Shown here in pieces: positions 1 to 11,727 of a stretch of 64,000 nucleotides of DNA. Within the stretch, counting starts at the first letter, position 1, and each line of letters begins with the position of its first letter. The position numbers and the translations under genes are program-made. The DNA comes from Conchocele bisecta (lineage: Eukaryota > Mollusca > Bivalvia > Lucinida > Thyasiridae), in contig CM055277.1 of the NCBI GenBank assembly GCA_029237695.1, forward strand, positions 36,056,242-36,120,241, read 5' to 3'. The notes below the pieces were generated by a model. It was not told where the DNA came from. It did not search any database and worked only from the letters and a program-made list of their open reading frames with translations.

Positions 1-589
1 TCTGTTTTCATATTATGAACATTGGGAGTGTATAGAGACGGTTAATATTTTTGATCATAACACACTAGTGTACTAACTATGCAAATTAGGTAAATAAAAC
101 AACAAATTAGGTCACAATAATATTCATATTTTTAAAGGAAAGACAATGATACCAGCTATTGTAAAACAAAAATCATTAAATCTGAATTTTGGGAGTTGCG
201 ATGGAAATAAAAGGACGAGAAAAAATTATCATGGATAATCATATTTACCACAAAAAATAAAAAATGAAACTAATTGAAAATTTGATGAAAAAATATATTT
301 TCCCATTTAAACATTAACCCTTTCACCCCAAAACCAATGAATGGAATGAACTGAAACATGTTACCGTTGCAGCCAATCCCATTTTTGCAAGAAAAAAAAA
401 CCTTCCTGACCAGTCTATTTATAAAAAGAGGGAGTTTCCGCCATACAAACACGAAAAACCACTCGCATAAAGTGCAGATCTGATGATATTGAGAAATGGC
501 AATAATGTATTGATCACTTTAGTTAGGTGTGTTGCGGAAGTATATTTGCTTTAATTACATACAAATTATCTAGAATTACACTGGTATAC
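1..589. other. AT-rich stretch without recognised features
   Basis: No coding region, RNA gene or repeat is recognisable. The only ORFs are short and look random. Confidence 0.5.
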
Positions 590-788
590 GGGAGACAACT
601 CCATGTGGCCTCAACAGATTGACTGACAATATACACTGCACATACATACACCTGTTCCAGAACCACATTGGTTTATGGAGGGGACAACTCAGTGTGGTCC
701 TCAACAGATTGACTGACAATATACACTGCACATACATACACCTGTTCCAGAACCACATTGGTTTATGGAGAGGACAACTCAATGTGGC
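590..788. repeat. tandem duplication, period 90 bp, two copies
   Basis: Two near-identical copies sit head to tail; the word CAACAGATTGACTGACAA recurs 90 bp apart (near 613 and 703). Each copy ends in a TTTATGGAG...GACAACTC segment. Open frames here merely translate the repeat twice and are not a gene. Confidence 0.85.
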
Positions 789-789
789 C

Positions 790-1590
790 ATCACCGGCAA
801 ATAATCAATAATAATGTATTTTGATAATATTAGCGAATCATCATGGTAATGCATGTATAATATCCACAGCTGATAAGTAACATCATGGACATGTGTTGCA
901 ATCGAGACTGCTCGGCTGGGAGAACTATGGAGAGTAAACTTTATTGCATGTGTAACCAGTATAGCAGTATGGACTACTATATATAAACCTCGCGTATGGT
1001 GATTGCTGCTATTTTAATTAACTTATCAACCGGTAGTTTTACAACGTTTGGTTCTATCAGACGACCAACTAGACCACCACACATAAACTGTGATCCTCTA
1101 TTCAATGCTTTCTCTGAGTATCGCGTGTGTAGTGTGATAGAACATGCGAGACTGAGCCGCAACCAGTATTTTCACATTTGTAGGCTCCTTTTCACATGTT
1201 CGGTCCTACTATAATTACGGTTCACTCGATAGTAATAGTTATCATGTTCACGATTGGCCTGACTAAACTTTGTATTGACCAGTGGCCGAACTTTGAGGAA
1301 AAACGTCTTACGACCAATACAATAGCATAACCATTTTCATCGTGCCACTCTACACCGTCAATTTTGATATCAGATGTTATGTATACTGCTGTTACATATT
1401 TAATATTTCATATATCGGTATGTACTACTCGCTGAGAGTGTGTAACACAAGTACTCAAGCACATCAACTGACCCACAAGACATGACAATAGCCTTAGTTG
1501 CACGGACAGTATAATTAAGGCACATATTCATGTGATGCAAGTGTTAGATTCAAAGTTATAGTGCACAAAAAAGCTACTGCCATGTCATGA
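790..1590. other. intergenic, nothing recognised
   Basis: The stretch is AT-rich with no convincing coding potential, repeat or RNA gene. Confidence 0.4.
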
Positions 1591-1689
1591 GTACAGCCAA
1601 AATAGGCAAAAAAAATCGTTTATTTATTAGGTTTATCTCGGCAGCCAGTCACCATATTCACTGTGTTTTTAATTTGTACGATTCTACCA

Positions 1690-2629
1690 TTGGCCCGAAG
1701 TTTTTATGTATAGTTGCCCATCCCTACTACCAGGCAGATTCTGTCTCTCTGCTCTCGCGAGCTTCCTTCAACACCTTAGCCTTCAACTGCGTCAAGTCCT
1801 CCTGTATATAAATTCCCGTGCCCTTCAATTTAGTTTTTTTGTCTTTCAGCGATCTAATTTTGGTGTTACGCGATACGAATTTGATAATGATTGGTCGGGT
1901 ACTTGATTTCTTAGAACCCCAATCCGATGCGCGATGTCAATGTCTCGTTCTTCCACTGTCATTCCCATTGAGTCTTTCAAAATTGTGACAGCCAACTTGG
2001 TAGTTTGGTCTGCGTTCTCCTTTTCTCCTTCCTTTTCCAGTGGCAATCCAGGTCCATTCAGCCTTACACTGTTTCGTCTCGTATATTGTTCCAACTCATC
2101 GGTTCGTTCTATGTTGTGGTTTCTTGTTCCTTCAATTTCGTTTCGTAGCTTGTTTATCGTTTCATCTTTCTCGTTTATACTGCTTTTCAGTGATTTGATG
2201 TTTTTCGTCATTGTTTCTGTTTCGATCTTGCTGGTGTGTAGTTCTCCTTCTACTATGTCGATTCTATGCGAGACCGAGTCGGTAAAACGTCGTCTTTTAT
2301 TTTGGTGGCTATACTGTCTATCTTGTGTTCAACTATTCTTTTTATAACTGCTTCTAGTTCATCTTTTGATATCATATTATCAATTTTATATCACTGAGTT
2401 TCTTCATTTGTTCGTGAATGGCATGTATTGTTTTTTGACTTTCTCCAAACTTCTTTTCGAAACTGTGTATGTCTATTGTCGCCTCTGTTTCATGCTGTTC
2501 GGATTTCTGTGGTCGTTTTTTCTTTTTGTCTTTGGGTTTCGTACCTTGATATTTCAGCTTTATACTTTCATCTTCTTCCTTTGCTTCTAAATTAAAGCTG
2601 TGTTCCCCAATGTCACTCGCACTTGACAA
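1690..2629 (-). pseudogene. LINE ORF1 remnant (L1 ORF1p / transposase-22-like)
   Basis: Minus-strand frames give, in order, a lysine-rich N-terminus (2629-2372), a heptad-rich coiled coil (about 2211-2080), a segment with QYTRRNSVRLNGP and later AHRIG typical of the RNA-binding middle of L1-type ORF1 proteins, and a C-terminal piece in another frame (about 1870-1740) containing GTGIYIQEDLT. ORF1p is the RNA chaperone that coats LINE RNA. At least two frameshifts or stops separate the pieces, so it is dead. The identification comes from motif order. No matching ORF2 lies beside it. Confidence 0.7.
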
Positions 2630-2839
2630 GTCATTTCGCTTACGTTTTTTATCCGATTCATCCCCCGTTTTCCCCTTGTCGGTTTTCGATTGTCGCTTTG
2701 TCCGCTGCTCTGTTCATCGTGTCAGTTTGGGTATTTACTTCGATTGTATAATAGTTTCCGATTCGGTGACCCTCGTTTACCAACTGTTCATTTTTACATT
2801 GTGGTCCGTAACTTTTTGTTGTTGAGTATACTTTTAAAA

Positions 2840-3010
2840 AATTTCAACGTGACCCATTCTTGTTTTCAAGCATCAGACAAGTGGGTGGGGTATGGTACAC
2901 AGAAAATTACAAAATTACTGTCTAAATCAGGTTATCGGTGGTTGCAATGTTAGTGATATTGAATATGCATTACTCACTGATAACATCCATTTCAATCCGT
3001 TCAAAACACA
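2840..3010. other. short spacer before duplication copy 1
   Basis: Nothing is recognised here apart from the left edge of the duplicated region. Confidence 0.3.
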
Positions 3011-3011
3011 C

Positions 3012-3995
3012 TTAAATTGATAATAAATCCATTGTTTTCATCGAGACACTATTTTGATTCAACTCTACATTAGACCGGAAGTAAACACTTACCGCTGATA
3101 ATTTTCCTTTGCCGAACAAGTAGCTAACAGTGTCACATCCCGTCAGTGCATGTGTAGCAAGCAGTTGGGCCGACTTGGGACCAAGCTGTGTAACACTGGC
3201 GTTGACGTCAATTAGTCTTCCATCAGACTTTTTCATCGACAGGTGTGCAGTGCACTGCCACTTCCAACAGAAAAACACAAGCAAAATCTACCCCTACTCT
3301 AACTGTACCTGTCTTCAGCCAAGATATTGATACATAATTTCATTTCCGTCTATAACATGCACATCTGGTGCACTTGTTTCGTCTGTCCAAACTGCAAGTT
3401 TATGTAGAATCGGTGATTTTGTGCCTTTGCGCATGCTTCCATAATCGTCAAATATAGCGGGTGGAAGCGGTGCAAGCTCGAAGCAGGGCATGCTCTCTAG
3501 TGAAACATCACGCTTCTGTGACAATACAAGTAATCGTGCATAGAGCTTTTCCATGTCATACACTGTTCTAGCCCCTACACGTACCCCTTTCTTCATTGCT
3601 TCCACTGTCACTACTTTGGAGTGGATAGTATTGTAAAAGCCAGTGGGCTTTTTTTTTAATTCTGCTACCATACACTCTCCAATTGCCAGTGCATCTTGTA
3701 AGTTCACGGTTTCATCAGCGACTCGACCATTTACCACATTCAACAACATGTCCGATTCTGGTTGCTCTAGTGGGTGGGGATACCATTTCAGCTCATTGTT
3801 AATTTTCGTTCTGACTGATTGATCACGTTTCTTTCGTTTATGTCTCTCTTCCTTGTGTTTGTTTGTCTTTGTGTCATATTCATCGTCATCACGATCTTGA
3901 AACATATCGTCCATAGCTTGAGACACGGCATTGCAAACGTGGCATGATAGAACCAAATGCGCCATCTGGTCAGGTGACAATGTTAAGCCAACCAA
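3012..3995 (-). pseudogene. Cys-rich-tail multicopy family gene, copy 1 (5' part)
   Basis: A 226-aa frame (3995-3315) and a downstream frame (3284-3012) are two parts of one protein. The second contains HALTGCDTVSYLFGKGK, a motif I associate with a large uncharacterised, often transposon-like family in molluscs and corals. After the codons for GKGKLSA a canonical donor GTAAGT reads on the minus strand (GT at 3092-3091), so the gene probably had an intron there. The 3' part, including the Cys-rich tail present in the second copy at 47.7-49.6 kb, is absent. The join between the two frames is broken, and the segment with the conserved FDRY motif seen in copy 2 is missing. The function is unknown. 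Confidence 0.6.
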
Positions 3996-4754
3996 TCCCC
4001 CCTTGACTTTGCCATACCGAATGTATCAGAGAAGACACCATTCCAACACAGCGGTGTTACATTATTCTATGTACAAAATGTACCTAAAATGCTGGGTGAC
4101 CAGACTAGGCAATATATCGCCAAGACATAAGCCCAATTTTAAAAGATCGTTGTCCACATGGGAACGTATCCATATGTGTCTGTGTTATATAACTGTACCC
4201 TCGACTAACCTCACTCCTTCAATATTTGGGCCGCCGGCTGAGAAAAGAGACATTTGTGACAAATGTAGATCCTGACCATAGTTGTGTTATTACACTCAAC
4301 ACATTGATCAGAAACTGTTACACAGAAACGTCAATGTTGGATTGACTGAATAGCGACCAGCGTGGGTCCTGGTAAGACTGCGCATCCAGGCTGATCTGGG
4401 GCTATGCTGGCCGCACATGTCTTATGGCACTTGTCTCATCCGGTGGCCCACTAATGGGACCAGTATATACCCAGATAAGTCCGCACATCCGCGTAGTCTG
4501 ACTGCTCTTGACATACACTGTTTGCCTTTCATTTACTGATGTAACGTTTGGTCTTTCAGAAAAAATGATAGATCCCACTCATAAGTGTACTATTTTCCAT
4601 ACGGCACATGACATGCAATTTTGCAAATGGTGCAAGGTCTGGCGGTCCATGTATTTGTTTTGTAGACTTGTGTTTTAATAATTCACATGATTTTGATTTG
4701 AGAAAACGAGAAAAAAAAATCTGACAAATTTAGTTAAAAATAAATATATATATA

Positions 4755-4960
4755 TACATTTGGTGGCCATCTTGGATTCCATTTTAAATTTCACAAAAAG
4801 TTGCAGGTATATTCACCTTATATTTAATAAATGTTATTTATGACTTGATACCAATCAGTCCCTAAAAAATCAGCCCATTTGGGCCATTTTTAGCTTTATC
4901 CTATTCTGGCCGCCATTTTGGACGCCATCTTGAATTCTGGAAATTACTCAATGATGACAG
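4755..4960. repeat. GCCATCTTGGA-type repeat block
   Basis: The block contains GGTGGCCATCTTGGATTCC, GCCGCCATTTTGGACGCC and CCATCTTGAATTC at short spacing. The same block recurs at 50,785-50,990, and related blocks lie at 46.7 and 61.4 kb. Confidence 0.7.
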
Positions 4961-5109
4961 CGTGGCATCAATATGGTTTCCAATTACTGACACGCTAAAC
5001 TACCAAAATCAATCACTAGATTGGTCAGTAAGTGAGGCTTACGGAATACCCCCTGCGTGGGCCCAGGTACCCTTAAATATGTAAAGATTTTCCAAGTGTG
5101 TGGGCTTGT

Positions 5110-6080
5110 GACCGTAACTCTGGGCTTAACGGGGGCGGCACAAACATGAAATTGTCACAGGGTGGTAGAGGTCCATTGGAGCAATGCGTGTGTGAAATGT
5201 GAAGCAGATCCGAGCAAGGAAATAGAAGTTATAACCGATTTCTCTGATGTCAAGTTTTATAAAGAGACTAAGTATGTGACCTTGACATCGAGATGAGCGG
5301 GGATTTGTCACAGCATGATAGTAGAGCCTTAGAGAAATGCATACATGAAATATTAAGAATTTTCGATGAAAGAAATAGAAGTTATAACATATTTCTCTTA
5401 TGTTAAGTTTTGTAAAGATACTTAGCATGTGACCCTCGGATCAGCGGGGGCTGGACGGTCGTGGATTTGTCAGAGCATGATAGTGCAACCTTAGAGGAAT
5501 GCACAAGTGAAATATTAAACATTTTCGATGAAAGAATAGAAGTTACAACTTATTTCCCTGATGTTAAGTTTTGTAAAGAGACCAAGTATTTGACCTTGAC
5601 CTTGGGATCCGCTGGGGTTGGACGGTCGTGGATTTGGCGCAGCATGGTAGTAGAGCCTTACAGGAATGCATGTGTGAAATATTAAGCATCTTAAATGAAG
5701 AAAATAGAAGCTATAACATATTTCTCTGATGTTAAGTTCTGTAAAGAGACCAAGTAGTTGACATTGACCTTGGGATCAGCGGGGGTTTGACAGTCGTGGA
5801 GTTGGCACAGCATGGTAGTAGAGCCTTACAGGAATGCATATGTGAAATATTAAGGATTTTAGATGAAGGAAATACATGTATAAGTTATAACATATTTCTC
5901 TGATGTTAAGTTTTGTAAAGAGACTAAGTATTTGACCTTGACCTTGGGATCAGCAGGGGTTGGATGGTCATGGATTCAGCACAGCATGGTAGTAGAGCCT
6001 TACAGGAATCCATGTGTGAAATATTAAGTATTTTAGATGAAGGAAATAGAAGTTATAACATATTTCTCTGATAAGCACTC
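5110..6080. repeat. satellite array, unit about 165 bp, six or more copies
   Basis: The unit contains GTCGTGGATTTGTCACAGCATG, GTAGAGCCTTA, AGAAGTTATAACATATTTCTC and GTGACCTTGACC. Key words recur near 5463, 5626, 5793 and 5967. The relatives at 41,040-41,960 and 43,060-43,220 belong to the same family. Open frames here are repeat artefacts. Confidence 0.8.
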
Positions 6081-6305
6081 AATGAGGACTCAAAAGATGC
6101 GATCAAAAGGTGCAGGCTCGTGGATGTGGATGTGGAGGCTCCACTGTACCTGGTTATGGTTGAACCTCTGCAGCACAGCTACCAGCTTCTGCAGGTCCAT
6201 TCTGGTCTCGTCCTCACACACGAAGAACCACTTGGCATGTGGGAACTTCTCCGCCCATCTGTAACACATTCATGTAGAGGTTCCACTGTGACACAACCGC
6301 CTATG

Positions 6306-6512
6306 CAGAGGCGTTGGAAGCAAATTAATATTGGGGAGGCGAATGTCGACCCAAGCGAAGCGAAGTGCTAGCGGGGTCCAGGGGCACTCAGATTTTTTTT
6401 TAATTATATATGCCATTTCCTGCATTCTGCTGCATTTAAGAGACATTTTATGTTTGGTCCGAGTATTGGGGATACGGTCGCCGCCCCTGCTGCCCCACTT
6501 CCGACGCCTCTG
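6306..6512. mobile_element. 207-bp hAT-like MITE with 5-bp direct repeat CTATG
   Basis: The left end CAGAGGCGTTGGAAGC and the right end CTTCCGACGCCTCTG are inverted repeats with one mismatch in the first 15 bases. CTATG lies directly outside both ends (6301-6305 and 6513-6517). CAG...CTG termini and a 5-bp target duplication fit a non-autonomous hAT-type element. There is no coding capacity. Confidence 0.7.
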
Positions 6513-6519
6513 CTATGTG

Positions 6520-7128
6520 AACCCTTTCACCCCTAAGTAACTGGAATGGATTTTGATATGTTAATTTTGCAACCAATCCAATCGTCACAAACTGATTTTC
6601 ATACAAGTCCATTTATGAAAGGGGGTGTTTTTGTTCTAAAAAATATGAAAATTACTTGCAAAAAGTCTGTCACGAGCCGGCTCATCTGGATCTACACTTT
6701 TTTCCAATACCATTATACAGACCGGTGGTGTCGAAATGGTTACTCTTGCCCAGATGCCAACGTTTCTGAACGTCTACGAGCAATCTCAACTCAAAATCAA
6801 GCAGTTGATTGGCTGAGCCTGAGCTGCAGTTCAGCTCAGACTGAGCCAATCAAGCTGTTTGATTTCATGCACAATATTCAAGTATTTTGAAATAACAAAT
6901 GATCACAAATATAGGCAAGATTAGCGCAGGTCGTGGTGTACGTACAGCCTGTACCAGCACTCGAGCTAACTCCCAGAGCCAACATTGGCTGCCAGCCCTG
7001 AACATATTGCTATCTACCTTACACCATTACCAGCTACTGTAGGTTCTCACCATACTGCAGTCTCATAGCTGTAGTGTATTAAAATAGCAATCAGAATCCA
7101 TTGCTGACAAAAAAAATCCATTTTTTAT
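6520..7128. other. intergenic, nothing recognised
   Basis: No coding potential or repeat is recognisable. A short open frame at 6546-6890 has no recognisable motif. Confidence 0.35.
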
Positions 7129-7130
7129 AA

Positions 7131-7923
7131 CAAGAAAATGTGGCCTGTCAGCACACGATGCCCCCGGCGGCAGATTGAAGAAACTGTGAGCAAGTTAATA
7201 ATAAAGTTGTGAAGGTCAAAAGGTCATGGTCATGTTAAGGACAGCATGGATGTGTGGTATTTGTGCACAAATATGATGTACTGAAATATTATTGTGATGC
7301 TTCAAGGGATATAGAAGATATGACAGAATTTAGAAACTCCGGCAAACTTCTTAATGTGTGAAAAAGTTCAAAGTTGACAAGGTCAAAAGTCAAGGTCAAT
7401 TAAGGGCAGGCATTTGTCCAAAAGTATGATGTATTAAAATATTAATATTTAAAATATTAAAGTAACCCATCAAGGGATATAGAAGTTATGACAGAATTGA
7501 GAAACTCTGGTGAACTTATTAATGTGTGAAAAGGTTCAATGTTGTCAAGATCAAGGTCATATTAAGGGCAGCATGGATGTGTGGCATTTGTCCACAAGTA
7601 TGCTGTGTTGAAATATTTAAGTACTCCTTCAAGAAATATAGAAGTTATGACAGAAACTCCGGCCCACTTCTTAATGTGAAAAAGTTCAAAGCTGTCAAGG
7701 TCAAAAGTTCAACTTAAGGGCAGCATTACTGTGTGGCATTTGTCTACATGTATGCTGTGTTGAAATATTTACGTAATCCTTCAAGGGATATAGAAGTTAT
7801 GACATAATTGAGAAACTCTTCAGGTGCTGGACACACGGATGGACGGATGGACTCACGGACACATGGATACACAGTCCAAACACTATATGCCTCCGGCTCT
7901 ACCGTGACCGGGGGCCTAAAAAC
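7131..7923 (+). repeat. satellite-cored element, family D (complete copy)
   Basis: The element begins CAAGAAAATGTGGCC, then GCCCCCGGCGG, and contains four or five core units of about 150-170 bp built on AAGGGATATAGAAGTTATGACA and CAAGGTCA. A run of GGAC/GGATGGAC microsatellite follows, and it ends CCGGGGGCCTAAAAA. GCCCCCGG near the start and CCGGGGGC near the end form a subterminal inverted repeat. A second, truncated copy starts at 63,719. Confidence 0.75.
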
Positions 7924-7924
7924 A

Positions 7925-8750
7925 TGATGTCATGTTGTTTGGAAACCACATGATCCCACACCTTGATAACAGTAGACCGGCACCACGTTGCTCTGGGATT
8001 AATTACAATACAACAATACAATATATTTTATTCTGGTATATAACATATATTATATGTTTTTACCATAAGAAAATGTAGTACAGTACAGTGAGACATGACC
8101 AATTAAATTAATTATCGTTTTTGAGGAGCTTAGAATGTGAAACCTGAATGATCAGTTGAATGATATTGTATATAAATTTCTAAATAAATTACATGTACAA
8201 GCGTCAGTGCTTACGGCGATATTGGATAGCAATCACAGTGACGTTCCTGTTTGAATGCCATTGTGTTTGCAGTTCGCGATCGCCCAACCACCACGCACAT
8301 TGGACTTTAATTTAGTGTGAGAATTGTGAATGTTCCTCGTGCATATCGCAATAATGAATGTCAACCATGGAGACTCCTCAGGGGTCTCATTGTTTGCCAC
8401 TCAAGATTGGCGGTTGCCATTGCATTAGATCAATTCAGACAATGCATATTTACTATATTCATGTCGATGTAACTTCTGATGAATAATACTTGCGAAGTTC
8501 GCAGCCAGTATAGCCCCAGGTCAGTCTGCATACTCACGCAGGCAGAGCAGGGGATCTATACTGCCGAATACACCCGCAAGACCTACTTGGTAATTATTTT
8601 GATTATATTACATTGTTTACTGTGCGCCTTTTGAAAGCATGGAACAAAAATTTACTAACATTCAATTGTTTGTTCTATGCTGACATTAACTGATCAAACT
8701 TATTTATCGTTGGCCAGTGGCAATAATATTTTGCAAAATATTTCTTCTGC
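7925..8750. other. intergenic, nothing recognised
   Basis: AT-rich spacer between the family D element and the 3' end of the LINE. No gene is seen. Confidence 0.35.
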
Positions 8751-8799
8751 AAATCAGAGTAATGCGGGCATACAAGAATAGATGGTATTCATCCTCGAT

Positions 8800-11720
8800 T
8801 CAGTGCATGTTACAAAATGTACAAAGTCTGTCCTGTCTGGCTGTCTTATTGTACCTGCCAGTTTCAATGGCTAATGTGTGCGAGTAAAGTCTAAACCGGC
8901 TTAGCGTAGTTTTAAACTTCCTGTTAGCGATATTATCCATGCAAGTCTCTGCATTATTGTCCGATTTGTAACGACAGTACAGTTTCAGTTTGTTTGATTT
9001 GTGTATAGATGCATGCCAAGTTTGAGCGTAGTTGTCGAGTAATCGTTGTTTGATCTGGGCACGTGGAATTTCCATTTCATCTTGGTTTATCCATATGTTT
9101 GAAAAACCAATTTCCGTGAATGTTTGTTTTATATGGTGAGCCCAGTTTAAACCACTATATGTTACATTGTTATCTGCGTCTTGGACAAAATTAGTATGTA
9201 CTCGATATATGTCTTTGGCGTCACCTCAGATCTGTAACCCAACGCCGAGCCCACTAAGGCATCAAACAGCTTAAATGTATCATGTACGGGTAGCGTAACA
9301 TTAACTAACACTTGCGTCAAATTGTGTAGTGCGTATGTACCATATTCACTGATGCATTTTTGTGTTCTGTTCCAATTACCATTTTATAGAACATTATTCC
9401 CAGATATTTAAATTGATGCACCACTTCTAGTGCATTATCACCATAGTATAGTTTTGGATTTGTTGCACAACCTCTTTCAAACACCATTATTTTTGTCTTT
9501 TGTGTGTTCACTTTCAGATTCCACGTATCGCTATATATTTTTAGAAAACGTATCTCCGGCGGAACCATCGAGTAGACTATCTGCCATGTTTTTGAGGAAG
9601 AATATGAATAAAATTCCGGACATCGGATCCCTCTGCTTGACCCCTTAATTGGACAAAAAAGTCGGAAAGCTTATTTTTAAGCCTCACACAAAGTTTCACT
9701 TCATTGTACATTGCTCGTATAGATTTTATCATGTGTGAGCTTACCCCTTGTGTGTAAAGTTTCTGCCACAGCATCCGCCTGTCAACGCTATCAAACGCCT
9801 TTTGATAGTCCACAAACGCCGTAAATAGTTTCTGCTTGTAGTTCATAACTTTGGAAATTATTGCATGGAATACAAAAATGCAGTCAATAGTAGATTTATG
9901 CTGTCGAAATCCATATTGGCAATTCACAAATTTTTCATTCGATTCAGCCCATTTCGCTAGTCTGTTGTGTATTTATTATCTGTGAGTAGATGTTTGATAA
10001 TACACTGCTCAGCGCTATTCCCCGGTAGTTGTCCGCATCGTCGATATATCTCTCCTTGTGGATTGGTGTTATCATCGATTGGCACCAGATTGATGGATAG
10101 TGACCGGATTTAAATACCATATTCATAAGTTTCCGTATGTAAGGGGAGACAATCTCAGACGTGTGTTTGAATATCTCTGTCACAAGACCGTCAATTCCGC
10201 AAGACTTATTCAATTTCAAAGAGGAGATAACTCGTTGTAATTCAGCAGGCATTATTTCATTGTCTAATTCCGGTAGTGATCTCAATTCGTCCGCGCCGAT
10301 ATCATCCTCACCAATATCTTCATTGCCGCTAAATAAGTTTGAAAAATTATCATAAACGTCTTTTTCGGATAGTTTACAATCATTTTTCTCACCTTTTTTG
10401 TAGAATTTTCGTATGTTTTTCCAAAACGATTTCGGAACGTCTTTTGCTAATTTTGATATGCGTGTTCCTTCTTTCGATTTATGTACAGCTTTAGCCCTTC
10501 GTTTTGCTTTGTTCAACAAATTCCGCTTTTGTACAAAATTCAGTCTATTTATAGCCATTCTATCTCGCTGAAACAGTCGTTTTGCCTGCTTTAGTTTTGA
10601 TTTTGCATTTCTACAATCATCATTATACCAGTCATTTTTTGTTGTGTTTTGTGTCACATTCTTGTAAATCACTGTTTTGCCGAAATGTTTTGAGGCAGTT
10701 TCATATAATTTGTCACTGAATTGTTGAACAGAGTTGTCGATATTTGTCTTATCATTTGTGTCCCTACCGTAAATAAATCCGTGAAAAATTCAGCGTTATT
10801 ACTCATTGACAGTCAAAATTCATTGTTTTTATCATTATCCCAGACAAGTTTAGTACTTTTAGCACGTTGGTTTGGTATTTTCTGTTGTACGTGATTTACT
10901 TTCAGTCTAAATAATAACGCTGAATGGTCCAAGAATTCGTTCACTTCACATACTTCAAAATAGTCTATATATGTCATATTCTATCATTACGTAGTCCACT
11001 ACGCTCCGCCCATTTTCATCCATAAATGTATGTTCACCTGTGTGTCGATCCGCGCCAAGTCACCCATTGGCAATTATCATGTCGGACGATTTACATAGAT
11101 CAAGTAGACAATGCCCCCGTGCGTCAATCACGTGATCCTTGTTTACGCGCTGTGGAATGTCATAGTAAATAATGTCGCTGGCCGGCTTGAATGTATGTCT
11201 GGTTCCAGGATATCTGTGTGATCGGGATTGTTTGTGCTAGTTCTACTGTTCATATCACCACTGACCATTACTTTACACATATTTTTGTATTTGATTATTC
11301 CAGCTTCTAACAATTCATAATAGTCTATTTCCGCGTATCTATGTATCCTTGACTTACTATCACGCATGTAAATATAGCATATGTATGTGTCCTCATTATA
11401 GTGTAGTAACTTCTTATAAATTTTTATCCATATTAAACCGGTGTCATTTTTTTCAACAACGTGTATATAGCTCGGCTTTGTAGTATATACTAACACCCCC
11501 GCTCATTCTACCCTTTCTTGAATTTGGTGATTTCTGTCCATAAACGTGCTGCGATTCAATTCCTAAAATTTTAAAATTGTGCACATCATTTCGACGTAAC
11601 CAAGTTTCAACAAGAAAAATAATGTCATTTTGTTGTACAATTTTAAGGAAATCAATGTCACATAGTTTACTTTTCAGACCATGAACATTCCATGAAAGTA
11701 TAGAGAGTTGCCCCTCGTCA
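8800..11720 (-). pseudogene. LINE ORF2: AP-type endonuclease plus reverse transcriptase
   Basis: ORF2 nicks target DNA and copies LINE RNA. The endonuclease begins with LSWNVHGLKSK (about 11,690), shows FLVETWL and, in the frame 11,496-11,143, VSGDMNSR. Reverse transcriptase follows: NKSCGIDGLVTEIFK and DNYRGIALSSVLS in 10,672-9,944, then YGFRQHKSTIDC and AFVDYQKAFDSVD (first catalytic aspartate) in 9,927-9,577, then WNLKVNTQKTKIMVF near 9,500. The expected YADD box between LLDGSAGD and WNLKVN is missing, which points to an internal deletion near 9,560 that removes the catalytic centre. The C-terminus (9,075-8,800) keeps ARQDRLCTFC. Several frameshifts separate the parts. Confidence 0.8.
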
Positions 11721-11727
11721 CCCCCCC

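Larger units (their letters stand above)
3012..5010. repeat. segmental duplication, copy 1
   Basis: This block is collinear and in the same orientation as 48,239-51,040. Matching landmarks include the gene body (3012-3995), the stretch at 4120-4200, the CAGACTAGG/ATGCTGGC block near 4350-4470, the GTAACGTTTGGT block near 4540, and the AAGATGGC-rich block at 4750-5000. Copy 2 carries extra insertions that copy 1 lacks. Confidence 0.85.

Noticed and set aside
619..854. ORFs with internally repeated peptide
   Set aside because: They arise from the 90-bp tandem duplication.
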